Origin: Elusimicrobiota bacterium
GTDB taxonomy: Bacteria > Elusimicrobiota > Elusimicrobia > UBA1565 > UBA9628
Direction: 5' to 3'
Length of the DNA stretch: 64,000 nucleotides
NCBI GenBank assembly: GCA_023213235.1
Contig: CP096137.1
Span: 2,280,908-2,344,907 of the forward strand
The position numbers and the translations under genes were made by a program. Each line of letters starts with the position of its first letter. Within the stretch, counting starts at the first letter, position 1. Below are positions 29,890 to 39,188 of this stretch, piece by piece. The notes under the pieces are model-generated. The model had not been told where the DNA came from. It saw nothing but the letters and a program-made list of their open reading frames with translations, and ran no database searches.

Positions 29890-30554
29890 GCCGCCTCGAT
29901 CTCGCCGGCGGTGTGGCGGATGTCCTTGCCGAGCACCATGAAGATCACGTCCTCGGCCACGTTCGTCGCGTGGTCGGCGATGCGCTCCAGATTGCGCGCG
30001 ATCAGGATGATGTCCATGCCGCGCTGGATCGCCGAGGCGTCGCGCTGCATGAGATGCACCAGCTCGTTGAACGTCTGGCTCTTGAGCCGGTCCTCCTCGT
30101 CGTCGCGCTTGATCACGTCGCGCGCCAGAGCGACGTCGCCGCGGGCGAAGGCGTCGAGGGAGTCCTTGAGCATCCCGGCCGCGACCTCGACCATGCGCGG
30201 GATGTCGCCGAGCTTGATCTTCGGCTCCTTGCAGAGGTAGACGCCGGTCTCGGCGATGTTGACGGCCTGGTCGCCGACGCGCTCGAGGTCCGAGTTGATC
30301 TTGATCGCGGCCGCGATCAGGCGCAGGTCGCCGGCGGCGGGCTGATGCAGGGCGATGAGCCGCAGGGCGACGTCGTCGATCTCGACGTGCATCGCGTTGA
30401 CCTGGCGCTCCCAGGCCTGGACGTCGCCGACGTAGCTCTCGTCGCGCTCGACGACGACCTTCACCGCGTAGTGGACCATCTCCTCGCACAGGCTGCCCAT
30501 GCGAAGCAGGCGCCCGCGCAGGTCCTCGAGATCTCCGTCGAAGTGGCGCTTCAT
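29886..30554 (-). CDS. phoU: Phosphate signalling regulator PhoU
   Basis: A complete 222-residue PhoU with two tandem three-helix repeats. It shows LEDLRGRLLRMGSLCEEMVH, IAAAIKINSDLERVGDQAVN (the E/DxxxD metal motif), then FARGDVALARDVIKRDDEED and ILIARNLERIADHATNVAED, the second metal motif. PhoU links PstB to the PhoR kinase and keeps the Pho response off when phosphate is plentiful. It is the last gene of pstSCAB-phoU, 2 bp after pstB, and ends overlapping exoD. Confidence 0.95.
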   Translation of the reverse strand: MKRHFDGDLEDLRGRLLRMGSLCEEMVHYAVKVVVERDESYVGDVQAWERQVNAMHVEIDDVALRLIALHQPAAGDLRLIAAAIKINSDLERVGDQAVNIAETGVYLCKEPKIKLGDIPRMVEVAAGMLKDSLDAFARGDVALARDVIKRDDEEDRLKSQTFNELVHLMQRDASAIQRGMDIILIARNLERIADHATNVAEDVIFMVLGKDIRHTAGEIEAA

Positions 30555-30556
30555 GG

Positions 30557-31380
30557 TCAACCGAACCTCCCGGTGATGTAGTCCTCGGTGCGCTTGTCGA
30601 CGGGCTTCGTGAACATCTGCCGCGTCAGGCCGTATTCGACCATTTCTCCCATGAGCATGAACACCGTGTACTCGGAGACCCGCGCGGCCTGCTGCATGTT
30701 GTGGGTGACGATCACGACGGTGAGCGTCTCCTTGATCTCGAGGAGGAGCTCCTCGATGCGCCCCGTCGCGATCGGGTCGAGAGCCGAGCACGGCTCGTCG
30801 AGCAGGAGCACCGCGGGCTCGACGGCGAGGGCTCGCGCGATGCACAGGCGCTGCTGCTGGCCGCCCGAGAGGCCGACGCCGGGCGCGTCGAGCTTGTCCT
30901 TGACCTCGTCCCACAGCGCGGCGCGGCGCAGGCTCTTCTCGACGGCCTCGGCGAGGACCGAGCGGTCGTGGACGCCGTTCAAGACGAGGCCCGCGGCCAC
31001 GTTCTGCGCGATCGACATCGTCGGGAACGGATTCGGGCGCTGGAACACCATGCCGACCGCGCGGCGCAGGACGACGGGATCGAGCTCGAGGGCGTTGCGG
31101 CCGCCGAAGAGGATCTCGCCGTCGGCGGTCGCGCCGGGGATGGCCTCGTGCATGCGGTTGAGGCAGCGGATCAAGGTCGACTTGCCGCAGCCCGACGGGC
31201 CGATGATCGCGGTGACGGTCTTCTCGCGGATGTCGAGATTCACGCCCTTGAGCACGGGCGCGCCGCCGGCGTAGCCCGCGCGCAATCCGCGCACGGCCAT
31301 CGCGACGGGTTTTCTTTCGGCGCCTCTCCGGACTCGGCGGGCAGGGGCATCGGTCTCATGTCGATCTCGGTCGTAGCCAT
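30557..31380 (-). CDS. pstB: Phosphate ABC transporter ATPase PstB (frameshifted near 5' end)
   Basis: PstB powers high-affinity phosphate import. Motifs seen: Walker [21 protein letters not shown]-loop [10 protein letters not shown] (PstB-specific), signature [20 protein letters not shown], Walker [15 protein letters not shown]-loop [20 protein letters not shown]. The N-terminal [20 protein letters not shown] lies in a different frame from [13 protein letters not shown]. One missing base near 31308 ([11 protein letters not shown] when repaired) joins them. The start at 31380 overlaps pstA by 25 bp. Confidence 0.95.
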
Positions 31381-32198
31381 AGTCTCGCGGTGACGTTGAC
31401 GGCCAGGACGAAGGCCATCAGGATTAACGCGGCCGCCCAGGCCTGGTTGTGCCAGTCCTCGTAGGGGGAGATCGCGTAAGTGAAGATGGTGTGCGGCAAA
31501 GTCGCGATCGGGTTGAGGAGACCGTCGTCGGCGAAGCGGTTGCCGAACGCGGTGAAGATCAGGGGCGCCGTCTCGCCGGCGACGCGCGCCAGCGCGAGCA
31601 AAGCGCCCGTCAGGATGCCGCGCCCGGCCGTCGGGACGATGACCATCATCGTGACCTTCCAGCGCGGCACGCCGAGCGCGAGCGCCGCCTCGCGGATCGT
31701 TCCGGGCACCAGCCGCAGGAACTCCTCGGTGTTGCGCAGGACGATCGGCACCATGATCAGCGCCAGGGCGACGGCGCCGGACAGCGCGGAAAACTTCTTC
31801 ATCGGGTGAACGATCAGCGCGTACGCGAACAGGCCGACCACGATGGAGGGGACGCCGTTCATGACGTCGGCCGCGTAGCGCACCGCGAACGCGAGCTTGC
31901 CGCGGCCGTACTCGGCCAGGTAAACGCCGGACAGGACCCCGACCGGGATCCCGATGAGCCCGGCGAGCCCGACGACCTTCGCCGAGCCGATGATCGAATT
32001 CACGATGCCGCCGCCCGGCTCGCCGACCGGAGCCGGGAGCTTCGTCAGGAACGACCAGCTCACCGCGGACGCGCCCTTCCAGCCGATGTAGGCGAGGATG
32101 GCCAGGAGCGTCCCCGCGCTGATGACGGCGCACACCGCGGTCAAAGCGAACATGAGCGCGTTGACGCGCTTGCGGCGGGCGTAATAGGCCTCGTTCAC
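31356..32198 (-). CDS. pstA: Phosphate ABC transporter permease PstA
   Basis: A complete 280-residue inner-membrane permease with six membrane helices. The cytoplasmic coupling helix follows the EAA-type motif [20 protein letters not shown], and the segment [19 protein letters not shown] is characteristic of PstA. The GTG start overlaps the pstC stop (GTGA), so the permease pair is translated together. Confidence 0.95.
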   Translation of the reverse strand: MNEAYYARRKRVNALMFALTAVCAVISAGTLLAILAYIGWKGASAVSWSFLTKLPAPVGEPGGGIVNSIIGSAKVVGLAGLIGIPVGVLSGVYLAEYGRGKLAFAVRYAADVMNGVPSIVVGLFAYALIVHPMKKFSALSGAVALALIMVPIVLRNTEEFLRLVPGTIREAALALGVPRWKVTMMVIVPTAGRGILTGALLALARVAGETAPLIFTAFGNRFADDGLLNPIATLPHTIFTYAISPYEDWHNQAWAAALILMAFVLAVNVTARLWLRPRST

Positions 32199-33096
32199 GC
32201 GCGCCTCTGGAGGCGGTAGAGCATCAGGCGCGCCGCCCCGTTGACGACGACGGTGACGGCCATGAGCACGAGGCCGATCGCGACGAGCGCGGAGAGATGG
32301 GCGTCGCTCGCCGCCTCGGCGAGCTCGTTGGCGATGACGGCGGCCATGCTGTAGCCCGGCTCGAGAAGCGAGAGCGCGATTTTCGGGTTGTTGCCGATGA
32401 CCATCGTGACCGCCATCGTTTCGCCGAGCGCGCGGCCGAGCGCCAGGAACACGCCGCCGACGATGCCCGACTTCGCGTAAGGAAGGCTCACGCCGCGCAC
32501 GACCTCCCAGCGCGTGGCTCCGAGGCCGTACATGGCCTCCTTGAGGGGGCGCGGGACGGTCAGCAGGACCTCGCGCGTGATCGTCGTGATGTAGGGGAGG
32601 ATCATGAAGGCGAGGATGAGGCCGGCCGTCAGCATGCCGACGCCGTAGGGGAGCCGAGCGCGCGCATCGCCGGCACGAGCGTGAAGATGCCCATGAGGCC
32701 GAGGATCACGCTCGGCACCGCGGCGAGCAGCTCGATGGCGAACATGAGCCCTTCGGCCGCGCGCGGAGGCGCGAGTTCGGTGAGAAAAATCGCGGCCCCC
32801 ACGCCGAGCGGCACGGCGATCAGCAGCGCGAGCAGCGAGGAGACCGCGGTTCCGTACAGGAACGGCGCCGCGCCGAACTTATCGGCGACGGGATCCCAGT
32901 CGGAGGTCCACAGAAACGACGCGCCGAACGTCCTCCACGTCTCGAGAGACTCGCGCGTCAGCTGCCAGGCCAGCGCGGCCGCCGCGACGAGGATCAGCAG
33001 GGCGAACGCCGTGATCAGGCGGCGGAAAAGACGGTCCCCGGCTCGCTCTCGCGAGCCGGGGACCTGACGCGGGCGGTCGATGACCGCGGCCGTCAT
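32195..33096 (-). CDS. pstC: Phosphate ABC transporter permease PstC (frameshifted)
   Basis: The partner permease of PstA, about 300 residues. Recognisable segments are GAAPFLYGTAVSSLLALLIA, LAAVPSVILGLMGIFTLVP, VPRPLKEAMYGLGATRWEVV (coupling helix) and GVFLALGRALGETMAVTMVI. One C is missing near 32648 (CCCC should be CCCCC), which splits the ORF between MRALGSP and YGVGMLTAGLILAF. The ATG follows the pstS stop as TAGCATG. Confidence 0.93.
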
Positions 33097-33097
33097 G

Positions 33098-34089
33098 CTA
33101 TTTGAGCGTTTCGACGGTCTTGACGACCATCGCCTTCACCGAGTCCGGCAGGGGCGCGTAGCCGAGCGGCGCCGCCATGCCTTGCCCTTCCTTCAGCATC
33201 CAGCGCAGGAAGGCCTTGAGCGCCTCGGCCTTCGCCGGGGATTCTGCTTATAGACGAGCAGCCAGGTGAAGGTCGAGATCGGGTACGCGGCCTCGCCGGG
33301 GGCGTCGACGATCGAGACGCGGAAGTCCTTCGGCATCTTCGCGGAGGCCGCGGCCGCGGTGACGGACTCGACCGAGCCCTTCACGAACTTGCCCGCCTTG
33401 TTGCGCATCGCGGCGTAGGCGATCCCGTTCTGCTTGGCGAAGATCAGCTCGACGTAGCCGATCGAGCCGGGCGTGAGCTTGACGAGCCCCGCGACGCCCT
33501 CGTTGCCCTTGCCGCCGATGCCGACCGGCCAGCTGACGGCCGTGCCCTTGCCGGGCTTGGTCTTCCAGTCCTTGCTGACGGCGGCCAGGTAGTCGGTGAA
33601 GCAGTAGGTCGTGCCCGAGCCGTCGGAACGGCGCACCACGGTGATCGGAGAGTCGGGCAACGGCGCCCCCGGGTTGATCGCGACGAGCGCCGGGTCGTTC
33701 CAGCGGGTGATCTTGCCGAGGTAGATCGCGGCGAGCGTCTCTCCGGTCAGGTTCAGCGTTTCGACGCCCTTGAGGTTGTAGACGGGGACGACGGCGCCGA
33801 GCACGGTGGGGATGTGCGCGATGGGCGCGTCCGTCTTCATCAACTGCTCCTCGGTCATCGGCCCGTCGGTCGCGCCGAAGTCCACCGTGCGCTCGGTGAT
33901 CTGGCGGATGCCGCCGCCGGAGCCGATCGACTGGTAGTTGATCTTCGCGCCGCCGGCGGCGGCGTAGGTGTCGAACCACTTCGAGTAGATCGGGTACGGG
34001 AACGTCGCTCCGGCGCCGTTGATCATGTCGGCGGCCGCGGCGGGGCCGGCGAGCAGGGCGGCGGCGAGAAGGTTGAGGGCGATTTTCAT
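33098..34089 (-). CDS. pstS: Periplasmic phosphate-binding protein PstS (frameshifted)
   Basis: Signal peptide MKIALNLLAAALLAGPAAAA is followed by the phosphate-binding motifs INGAGATFPYPIYSKWFDTY, YQSIGSGGGIRQITERTVDF with GATDGPM, and VVRRSDGSGTTYCFTDYL. One C is missing near 33240 (QNPAKAEALKAF when repaired), and the true C-terminus ends at the TAG at 33098. This protein captures phosphate in the periplasm and hands it to PstCA. GGAG lies 8 nt before the ATG, and a four-unit PHO-box array lies upstream. Confidence 0.95.
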
Positions 34090-34107
34090 GGTTTTCTCCG
34101 TTCAGAC

Positions 34108-34161
34108 ATCGTATCGGTCCTATGTGACGAACGCGTGACGCGGGCGTGACGCGGGCGTGTC
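34108..34161 (-). promoter_or_regulatory. PHO-box array and -10 of pstSCAB-phoU
   Basis: On the plus strand GTGAC occurs at 34124, 34135 and 34146, with GTGTC at 34157, a strict 11-bp period. Read toward pstS this is GTCAC(N6)GTCAC repeated, as in PhoB-type boxes. TACGAT (34113-34108) lies 10 nt from the nearest unit and 32 nt from the distal pair. A conventional 18-nt leader with GGAG follows. Confidence 0.85.
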
Positions 34162-34168
34162 ACGCCCG
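34152..34168. terminator. Inverted repeat after the porin gene
   Basis: CGGGCG-TGTCA-CGCCCG forms a 6-bp stem just downstream of the porin stop. It has no T-tract and shares bases with the distal PHO unit, so a terminator role is only possible. Confidence 0.35.
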
Positions 34169-34176
34169 TCGACGCG

Positions 34177-35433
34177 CTAGTAGTTGATCTGGGCTTGAAT
34201 TCGCATGCGGTTGCCCTTCTGGCGCTGCCCGCGGGCCCCGTCGTCCTGGAAGGCCCGGTCCTCCTGCGAGTAGGCGACCACGAGCTCGAAGTTCTTGTTC
34301 GGCTGCCACTCGACTCCGCCCTCGGCCTGACGGACGAGGTAGCGGCGGGCGTCGGTCTCGTGCTTCTTGCCGCCGGAGTAGTACTGGCCGCGCACGAAGG
34401 GAGTCAGGATGTGCCCGCCCTTGCGGATCATGTACATCGTCTGGACGTAGCCGCCCTGGAGGTGATTGCTGACGACCCGCCGGCGCGTCGGATCGTACTC
34501 GGGGCCGACGCCGAAGTTCCACTCGGCCTGGACGCCGAACGGCTGAGGGTAGACGATGAAGCTGCCGGCGACGCGGCGGTCGGCGTGCTCGAGGTCGCCG
34601 AGCACCGCCGCCGACGTGCGCTGGGACGTCGCGACGACGTACCGTCCCATGTAGCCCTGCACGCCGGCCTCGATGTACTGGCCGCCCTCGGTGCGGAACG
34701 GGTAGGCCAGGCGGGCGACGGCGTGCAGGCTGTCGTTGGCCTCGGGACGGTTCGGGGTCTGGCCGTTGTAGACGCCGAGGCCGAGCACGCCGTAGTCTCC
34801 GGAGCCCTTCAGGCCGGAGGAGACGAGCGCCGAGAGGCGCTTGCGCGTGTCCTCGGGCGCCCAGTAGAAGAAGGCGCCGAGGTCGCGCTCATTGGCCACG
34901 GCGCTGTTGAGCGCGTCGTTGCGGTCGAGGGGGAGGCGGTTCTGCGAGGACTGGAGGTTCTCGAACCCGTAGGGGATCTTGCTCTGTCCGACCCGGATGC
35001 GGAACTCCTTCGCGTCGTCGAGCGCCAGATCGGCGTAGAGGTCGCGAAGCTGCGTGAAGTGCAGGGACGTCGCCGAGGCGTCGGAGGCGAAGTCCGGCTG
35101 TATATAGAGGTAGACGCGGTCGTGGACGTCGCCGCTGATCACCAGGCGGGCGCGGCGCACGAAGAACTGCCCGCTCGAGCCCAGAGACTTGTCGCACTGC
35201 TCGCACTTGAGCTGGTCGTTGCTCTCGAAGAGCCGGTTGTAGCGCAGCTGGATGTAGCCGCGCAGCGAGATCTTGTCGAACCACGGCTTCTCCGAGGATG
35301 CGGCGGGGACGGCGGCCTCGAGCTTGAGCAGGCGCTCCTCGAGGTCCTGGATGGACGACGTCTCGGCGGCGGAGGCCGAGGCGGCGAACGCGGCGAGCAG
35401 CAGCGCGGCGATGAGACGGAGGGGTTTGTTCAT
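34177..35433 (-). CDS. Phosphate/polyphosphate-selective porin (OprP/OprO-like)
   Basis: A complete 418-residue outer-membrane porin: signal peptide MNKPLRLIAALLLAAFAASA, a short coiled-coil (QDLEERLLKLEAAV), then FDKISLRGYIQLRYNRLFES, FFVRRARLVISGDVHDRVYL, YIQPDFA, FRIRVGQSKIPYGFENLQSS and FFYWAPEDTRKRLSALVSSG. It ends with strands finishing MRIQAQINY. These match the porin O/P family that concentrates phosphate or polyphosphate across the outer membrane. It lies between pstS and the carbonic anhydrase region, with its own PHO box and a leaderless start. Confidence 0.9.
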   Translation of the reverse strand: MNKPLRLIAALLLAAFAASASAAETSSIQDLEERLLKLEAAVPAASSEKPWFDKISLRGYIQLRYNRLFESNDQLKCEQCDKSLGSSGQFFVRRARLVISGDVHDRVYLYIQPDFASDASATSLHFTQLRDLYADLALDDAKEFRIRVGQSKIPYGFENLQSSQNRLPLDRNDALNSAVANERDLGAFFYWAPEDTRKRLSALVSSGLKGSGDYGVLGLGVYNGQTPNRPEANDSLHAVARLAYPFRTEGGQYIEAGVQGYMGRYVVATSQRTSAAVLGDLEHADRRVAGSFIVYPQPFGVQAEWNFGVGPEYDPTRRRVVSNHLQGGYVQTMYMIRKGGHILTPFVRGQYYSGGKKHETDARRYLVRQAEGGVEWQPNKNFELVVAYSQEDRAFQDDGARGQRQKGNRMRIQAQINY

Positions 35434-35439
35434 GCGCCA

Positions 35440-35493
35440 ACGATATCGATTGCCGCTGATGACGGCATAGCGGGCGTGTAACGAACGGATGAC
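35440..35493 (-). promoter_or_regulatory. PHO box and leaderless -10 of the OprP-like porin
   Basis: Toward the gene: GTCATCCGTTCGTTAC (35493-35478), exactly 32 nt, TATCGT (35445-35440), 6 nt, ATG at 35433. The box halves repeat with an 11-bp period. Confidence 0.8.
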
Positions 35494-35522
35494 AGCCCCT
35501 GGCGCGATCCGTCCGGACATGG

Positions 35523-35528
35523 TAAAAT
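35523..35528 (+). promoter_or_regulatory. -10 box (TAAAAT), leaderless GTG start
   Basis: TAAAAT ends 7 nt before the GTG at 35536. It faces away from the porin promoter in the same intergenic region. Confidence 0.65.
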
Positions 35529-35535
35529 TACTTTC

Positions 35536-35823
35536 GTGAAGCTCGCCAAGATCGCCCTCGTCGCCCTCGCGCTGTGGATGCCGTCCGCCTCGTTCGCGGC
35601 GGCCGTCTTCCAGGACAAGCAGTCCTCCTGTCCCGCGCAGGAAGAGCAGCGCTCTCCCGACGAGGCCGCCGGCGAAGCCGAAAGCGACGCCCTCTTTCTC
35701 GCCTCGCCCGTGCGCCTGCTCGTCGCCCCGTCCGCCTGCTTCGTCGACCATGCGGGCCACGAGCCCCTCGACGGTCATCTCGTCGAACCGCTGCTCCCGC
35801 CTCCCAATCCCGCCGCGCGCTGA
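35536..35823 (+). CDS. Small secreted protein A (PPPNPAA-tail family)
   Basis: A 95-residue protein with signal peptide VKLAKIALVALALWMPSASF and AAA cleavage site, two cysteines in the mature part and the C-terminal motif LLPPPNPAAR. It is a paralogue of the protein at 38075: both have the LALW(M/L)P signal, an acidic middle and a PPPNPAA-R end. No known family is recognised. It leads the carbonic anhydrase-SulP operon and is followed by a 7-bp GC hairpin. Function is unknown; the conserved tail suggests a sorting or binding signal. Confidence 0.65.
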   Translation: MKLAKIALVALALWMPSASFAAAVFQDKQSSCPAQEEQRSPDEAAGEAESDALFLASPVRLLVAPSACFVDHAGHEPLDGHLVEPLLPPPNPAAR

Positions 35824-35840
35824 CCGGGGCTCCGCCCCGG
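35824..35840 (+). terminator. GC hairpin after small protein A
   Basis: CCGGGGC-TCC-GCCCCGG, a 7-bp stem with a 3-nt loop, begins right after the stop codon. It could be a partial terminator or mRNA-stabilising element before the carbonic anhydrase gene. A similar hairpin follows the paralogue at 38356. Confidence 0.5.
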
Positions 35841-35919
35841 ACGACACCCGCGCGCGCGGGCCCGCCGCCGTCTCCGAGCCCCCGCGCGTCCCACGAAACG
35901 CCGCGCCCAGGACACGACC

Positions 35920-36571
35920 ATGACCAACATCACCGCCGTCGACCGCCGCCCCGACATCGCCTCCGCCCTCACCCGCCTCAAGGCGGGCAACGAACGCTTC
36001 CGCGCCGGCCTCCGCTCGACCGCCAGCATGGCGACGCCGGAGAAGATCAAGTCGCTCGCCAACGGCCAGGCTCCGTTCGTGAGCCTGCTCGCCTGCGCCG
36101 ATTCGCGCGTGCCCGCCGAGATCGTCTTCGACGCGGGCTTGGGCGAGCTGTTCGTCTGCCGCGTCGCCGGCAACGTCTCCACGGAGTGGATGGTCGGCTC
36201 GATCGAGTACGCCGCGCTGGCGCTCGGGACCCTCTGACGATCGTCATGGGGCACACGAAGTGCGGCGCCGTCGGCGCCGCGATCAAGCGCTGCAAGGGGA
36301 GGACCTCGGCATCGACTCGCGTCACATCGAGAAGCTCGCCGACTCGATCGCGCCCGCCGTGCGCGCCGTCGAGCGCAAGGCCGGCTCCTCCGACGCGCAC
36401 TTCAACGAACTCGTCTGCGCGGAGAACGCCCGCCTGCAGCTGCGCGAGGTGCTCGCGCACTCGGAGACGCTGCGCAAGCTGCGCGCCGAGAACAAGTGGG
36501 ACATCGCCTGCGCCATCTACGACCTCGAATCCGGAGAGGTGCGCTTCCTTCCCGAGAAGGGGGAGGCGTAA
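35920..36571 (+). CDS. Beta-class carbonic anhydrase (frameshifted)
   Basis: About 217 residues. The zinc site of beta carbonic anhydrases is present: Cys and the Asp-Arg dyad in LLACADSRVPAEIVFDAGLG, then His and Cys in IVMGHTKCGAVGAAIK. RVAGNVSTEWMVGSIEYAAL is also typical. It interconverts CO2 and bicarbonate. Two one-base deletions break it (about 36232 and 36297, both in short C or G runs). The stop overlaps the SulP start (TAATG), so the two proteins are made together. Confidence 0.9.
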
Positions 36572-38070
36572 TGAAGACCACGGTCGACAGCCTCAAGACC
36601 GACGCACTGGCCGGCGTCGTCGTGTTCCTCGTCGCGGTGCCGCTGTGCCTGGGCATCGCGTTGGCCAGCGGCGCGCCGCTGTTCTCCGGGATCATCACGG
36701 GGATCATCGGCGGAGCCCTCGTCGGCTTCCTGAGCAAGTCGCACATCAGCGTGGCCGGCCCGGCCGCGGGCCTCTCGGCCATCGTGTACGCGGCGATCAA
36801 GGACCTCGGCTCCTTCGAGGTCTTCCTGCTCGCCGTCGTGCTCGCCGGCGCGATCCAGCTCGTCCTGGGCTTCGCGCGGGCCGGCGCCTTCTCGAGCTAC
36901 CTGCCGACGAACGTCATCGAGGGCATGCTCGCGGCGATCGGCGTCATCATCGTCATCAAGCAGCTGCCTTACGCCGCCGGCTGGGAGAACGGGCGCGTCG
37001 ATCCCGGAGCGCTTCTGATCACCGCCGTCTCTCTCGGCATCCTCATCGCGTGGACCCAGGTCGAGGCGCTCAAGAGGATCAAGGCGGTCCCGGGAGCGCT
37101 GGTGGCCGTCGTCGCAGGCGTCCTCATCGACGCGGCCCTGCGCGCCGCGGGCTCGGAGTGGGCTCTCGCCGCGAACCAGCTCGTCGCGTTGCCCGTCCCC
37201 GCGTCGGCCGCCGAGTTCCTGCAGCTGCTCACGCGCCCCGACTTCTCGAAGATCGGCGACGCCTCCGTCTGGAAGATGGCCGCGACGATCGCCGCCGTCG
37301 CGAGCATCGAGACCCTGCTGTGCATCGAGGCCGCCGACAAGCTCGATCCGCTCAAGCGCTACACCGACACGAACGCCGAGCTGCGCGCCCAGGGCGTCGG
37401 GAACATGGTCGCCGGGCTGCTCGGGGGCCTGCCGATGACGTCGGTCATCGTGCGCACGACGGCCAACGTCTCCGCGGGCGGCCGCACGAAAGCCGCGACG
37501 ATCACGCACGGCCTGCTGCTGCTCGTCTCCGTCGCGACGATCCCGACTTTGCTCAACCGCATCCCGCTCGCGACCCTGGCCTCCGTCCTCCTCATGACCG
37601 GCTGGAAGCTGGCGGGCCCGACGGTGTTCCGCCACATGTGGGCCGCGGGCAAGTCCCAGTTCATCCCGTTCGCGGTCACGGTCGTCGCCGTCGTCGCGAC
37701 CGACCTGCTGATGGGCGTCGGCATCGGCCTGGCGACGGCGCTGGTGTTCATTCTGTGGGGCAACATGAAGCACGCCTACCACTTCAGCAAGGAAGCGCAC
37801 CACGAGGGCGAGACGATCAAGCTCGAGCTCGCGCAGGAGGTCTCCTTCCTCAATAAGGCCGCGATCAAGCGGGTGCTCAACGACCTGCCGCCGCGCACGC
37901 GGCTCGTCGTCGACGCGTCGAAGACGTCCTACGTCGACTACGACGTGCTCGAACTGCTGCGCGAATTCCTGCGCACGGGCTCCAAGGACAAGCAGGTGAA
38001 GGTCCAGCTCGTCGGCTTCAAGAAGGCCTACAAGGTCGAGGACGCCGTCGAGGTCGGCGCCGCGCACTGA
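36571..38070 (+). CDS. SulP-family anion transporter with STAS domain (putative bicarbonate carrier)
   Basis: A complete 499-residue inner-membrane protein: 11-12 helices beginning LAGVVVFLVAVPLCLGIALA with SGAPLFSGIITGIIGGALVG, then VAGPAAGLSAIVYAAIK, GLLGGLPMTSVIVRTTANVS (substrate-site region), and a C-terminal STAS-like domain (LPPRTRLVVDASKTSYVDYD). SulP proteins carry sulfate, bicarbonate or other anions. Coupling to a carbonic anhydrase favours bicarbonate uptake or CO2 handling, as in known SulP-CA pairs. GGGAGG precedes the ATG. Confidence 0.88.
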   Translation: MKTTVDSLKTDALAGVVVFLVAVPLCLGIALASGAPLFSGIITGIIGGALVGFLSKSHISVAGPAAGLSAIVYAAIKDLGSFEVFLLAVVLAGAIQLVLGFARAGAFSSYLPTNVIEGMLAAIGVIIVIKQLPYAAGWENGRVDPGALLITAVSLGILIAWTQVEALKRIKAVPGALVAVVAGVLIDAALRAAGSEWALAANQLVALPVPASAAEFLQLLTRPDFSKIGDASVWKMAATIAAVASIETLLCIEAADKLDPLKRYTDTNAELRAQGVGNMVAGLLGGLPMTSVIVRTTANVSAGGRTKAATITHGLLLLVSVATIPTLLNRIPLATLASVLLMTGWKLAGPTVFRHMWAAGKSQFIPFAVTVVAVVATDLLMGVGIGLATALVFILWGNMKHAYHFSKEAHHEGETIKLELAQEVSFLNKAAIKRVLNDLPPRTRLVVDASKTSYVDYDVLELLREFLRTGSKDKQVKVQLVGFKKAYKVEDAVEVGAAH

Positions 38071-38074
38071 GGCG

Positions 38075-38356
38075 ATGAGGCTGCTCGCCGCCATCCTCGC
38101 GCTCTGGCTCCCGTTCTCGGCCTTCGCCGCCTCCGCGGCGACGCGCCGGGACGCGGGAGCCGGAGCCGTCGAGGGTCCGGCGTCGCCGTGCGAGACCTTC
38201 GAGGCCGAGGACGGAGAGACCGCGCATGCCTCCTCCTTCGAGGCGGGCCGCCCGTGCGGCGCGGCCCCGCGCCACGATGCGGGCGGGCTCTCGCTGCGCC
38301 CGTCGGAGCGCGCGCGCCCGCTCTACCCGCCGCCCAATCCCGCCGCTCCGCGCTGA
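38075..38356 (+). CDS. Small secreted protein B (PPPNPAA-tail family)
   Basis: A 93-residue paralogue of the protein at 35536: signal peptide MRLLAAILALWLPFSAFAAS, two cysteines (PCETFEAED and RPCGAAP) and the tail RPLYPPPNPAAPR. It starts 4 nt after the SulP stop with TGAGGCG upstream, so it belongs to the same operon. Function is unknown. The repeated position of this family on both sides of the CA-SulP pair suggests a duplicated module. Confidence 0.6.
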   Translation: MRLLAAILALWLPFSAFAASAATRRDAGAGAVEGPASPCETFEAEDGETAHASSFEAGRPCGAAPRHDAGGLSLRPSERARPLYPPPNPAAPR

Positions 38357-38357
38357 G

Positions 38358-38371
38358 CGGGCCTCCGCCCG
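38358..38371 (+). terminator. GC hairpin after small protein B
   Basis: CGGGC-CTCC-GCCCG directly follows the stop codon, matching the hairpin after small protein A in position and type. Confidence 0.4.
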
Positions 38372-38447
38372 GCCCCGCGCCTCTCCTCGCTCCCCGCGCC
38401 CGCAGTCCGGCGCCGCCGTCCGACCATGCCGTTCGCAGGATTAAGAC

Positions 38448-39188
38448 ATGAAGCCGCTCATTGTTCCGCTCGCCGCCGCGCTGACGCTCCTCGCCGCGCC
38501 GGCCTCCGCGCAGCCGATGGTCTGGACGCCGCCGCTCGTCGCGACGGATCCGCTGACCAAGACCGCCTACGCGCGCGTCCCTCCGGACGAGGTGGAAGTC
38601 GCGGGCTCCACCGGGTTCGCCGAACGCCTCCAGGCCCTTCAGGAGAAGGGCGGCGTCCAGCGTCAGGACGTCGCGATGATCCGCGTCGAGGTCCGCGGGC
38701 AATGGTTTCTCTCGCTCGAGACGACCGCCAAGGAGAAGGCCGCGGGGCTCGGCGCCAACTTCCTCGTCACCGAGGCCTCGCAGGGCGGGGAGGAGTTCCC
38801 GGGGTCGTTCCGCCTCTATCGGGCGGTGCGGCTCCAGCGCTACGACGGCGTGGCGCTCTACACCCGCCCCCGGGAGGCCGTCGAAGGAACGCGCGCCGCC
38901 CGGCCCGCGGCGGCGGCGCCGGCCTTCCAGCCGCTCAGGACCCCGCTCGCCCCGCCGTCCGAGCCGCGGGAGGATCTGGAGTGGCTGTGGCTCAACCGCC
39001 GCTTCGTCGTGTCGCACCGCCTGGGAGTCGATCTCTCCGGAATCGCCGGGCCGGCGTGGAAGGACCTGGAGAACACGGTCCTCACGCGTTTTCCGGAGGC
39101 GGAGCACCGGAAGCTCCTCGACTGCTACCAGCGGGGATCGAAGATCGTGCTCGACCTGAAGCGCAAGACCCTGGGGCCGGCGTGCTGA
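38448..39188 (+). CDS. Secreted protein, paralogue pair member 1
   Basis: A 246-residue protein with signal peptide MKPLIVPLAAALTLLAAPAS. The first half (SLETTAKEKAAGLGANFLVT) shows a YdgH/DUF1471-like K-A-x-x-L-G-A-N pattern. The C-terminal half has WKDLENTVLTRFPEAEHRKL and ends KIVLDLKRKTLGPAC. It is a distant paralogue of the next protein in both halves. No function is known. The gene follows small protein B with a 91-nt gap that holds the hairpin. Confidence 0.6.
   Translation: MKPLIVPLAAALTLLAAPASAQPMVWTPPLVATDPLTKTAYARVPPDEVEVAGSTGFAERLQALQEKGGVQRQDVAMIRVEVRGQWFLSLETTAKEKAAGLGANFLVTEASQGGEEFPGSFRLYRAVRLQRYDGVALYTRPREAVEGTRAARPAAAAPAFQPLRTPLAPPSEPREDLEWLWLNRRFVVSHRLGVDLSGIAGPAWKDLENTVLTRFPEAEHRKLLDCYQRGSKIVLDLKRKTLGPAC

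Noticed and set aside
35478..35528. PHO control of the small secreted protein at 35536 as well as the porin
   Set aside because: The box is oriented toward the porin, and its distance to the plus-strand -10 (29 nt) does not match the 32-nt rule in the right orientation.
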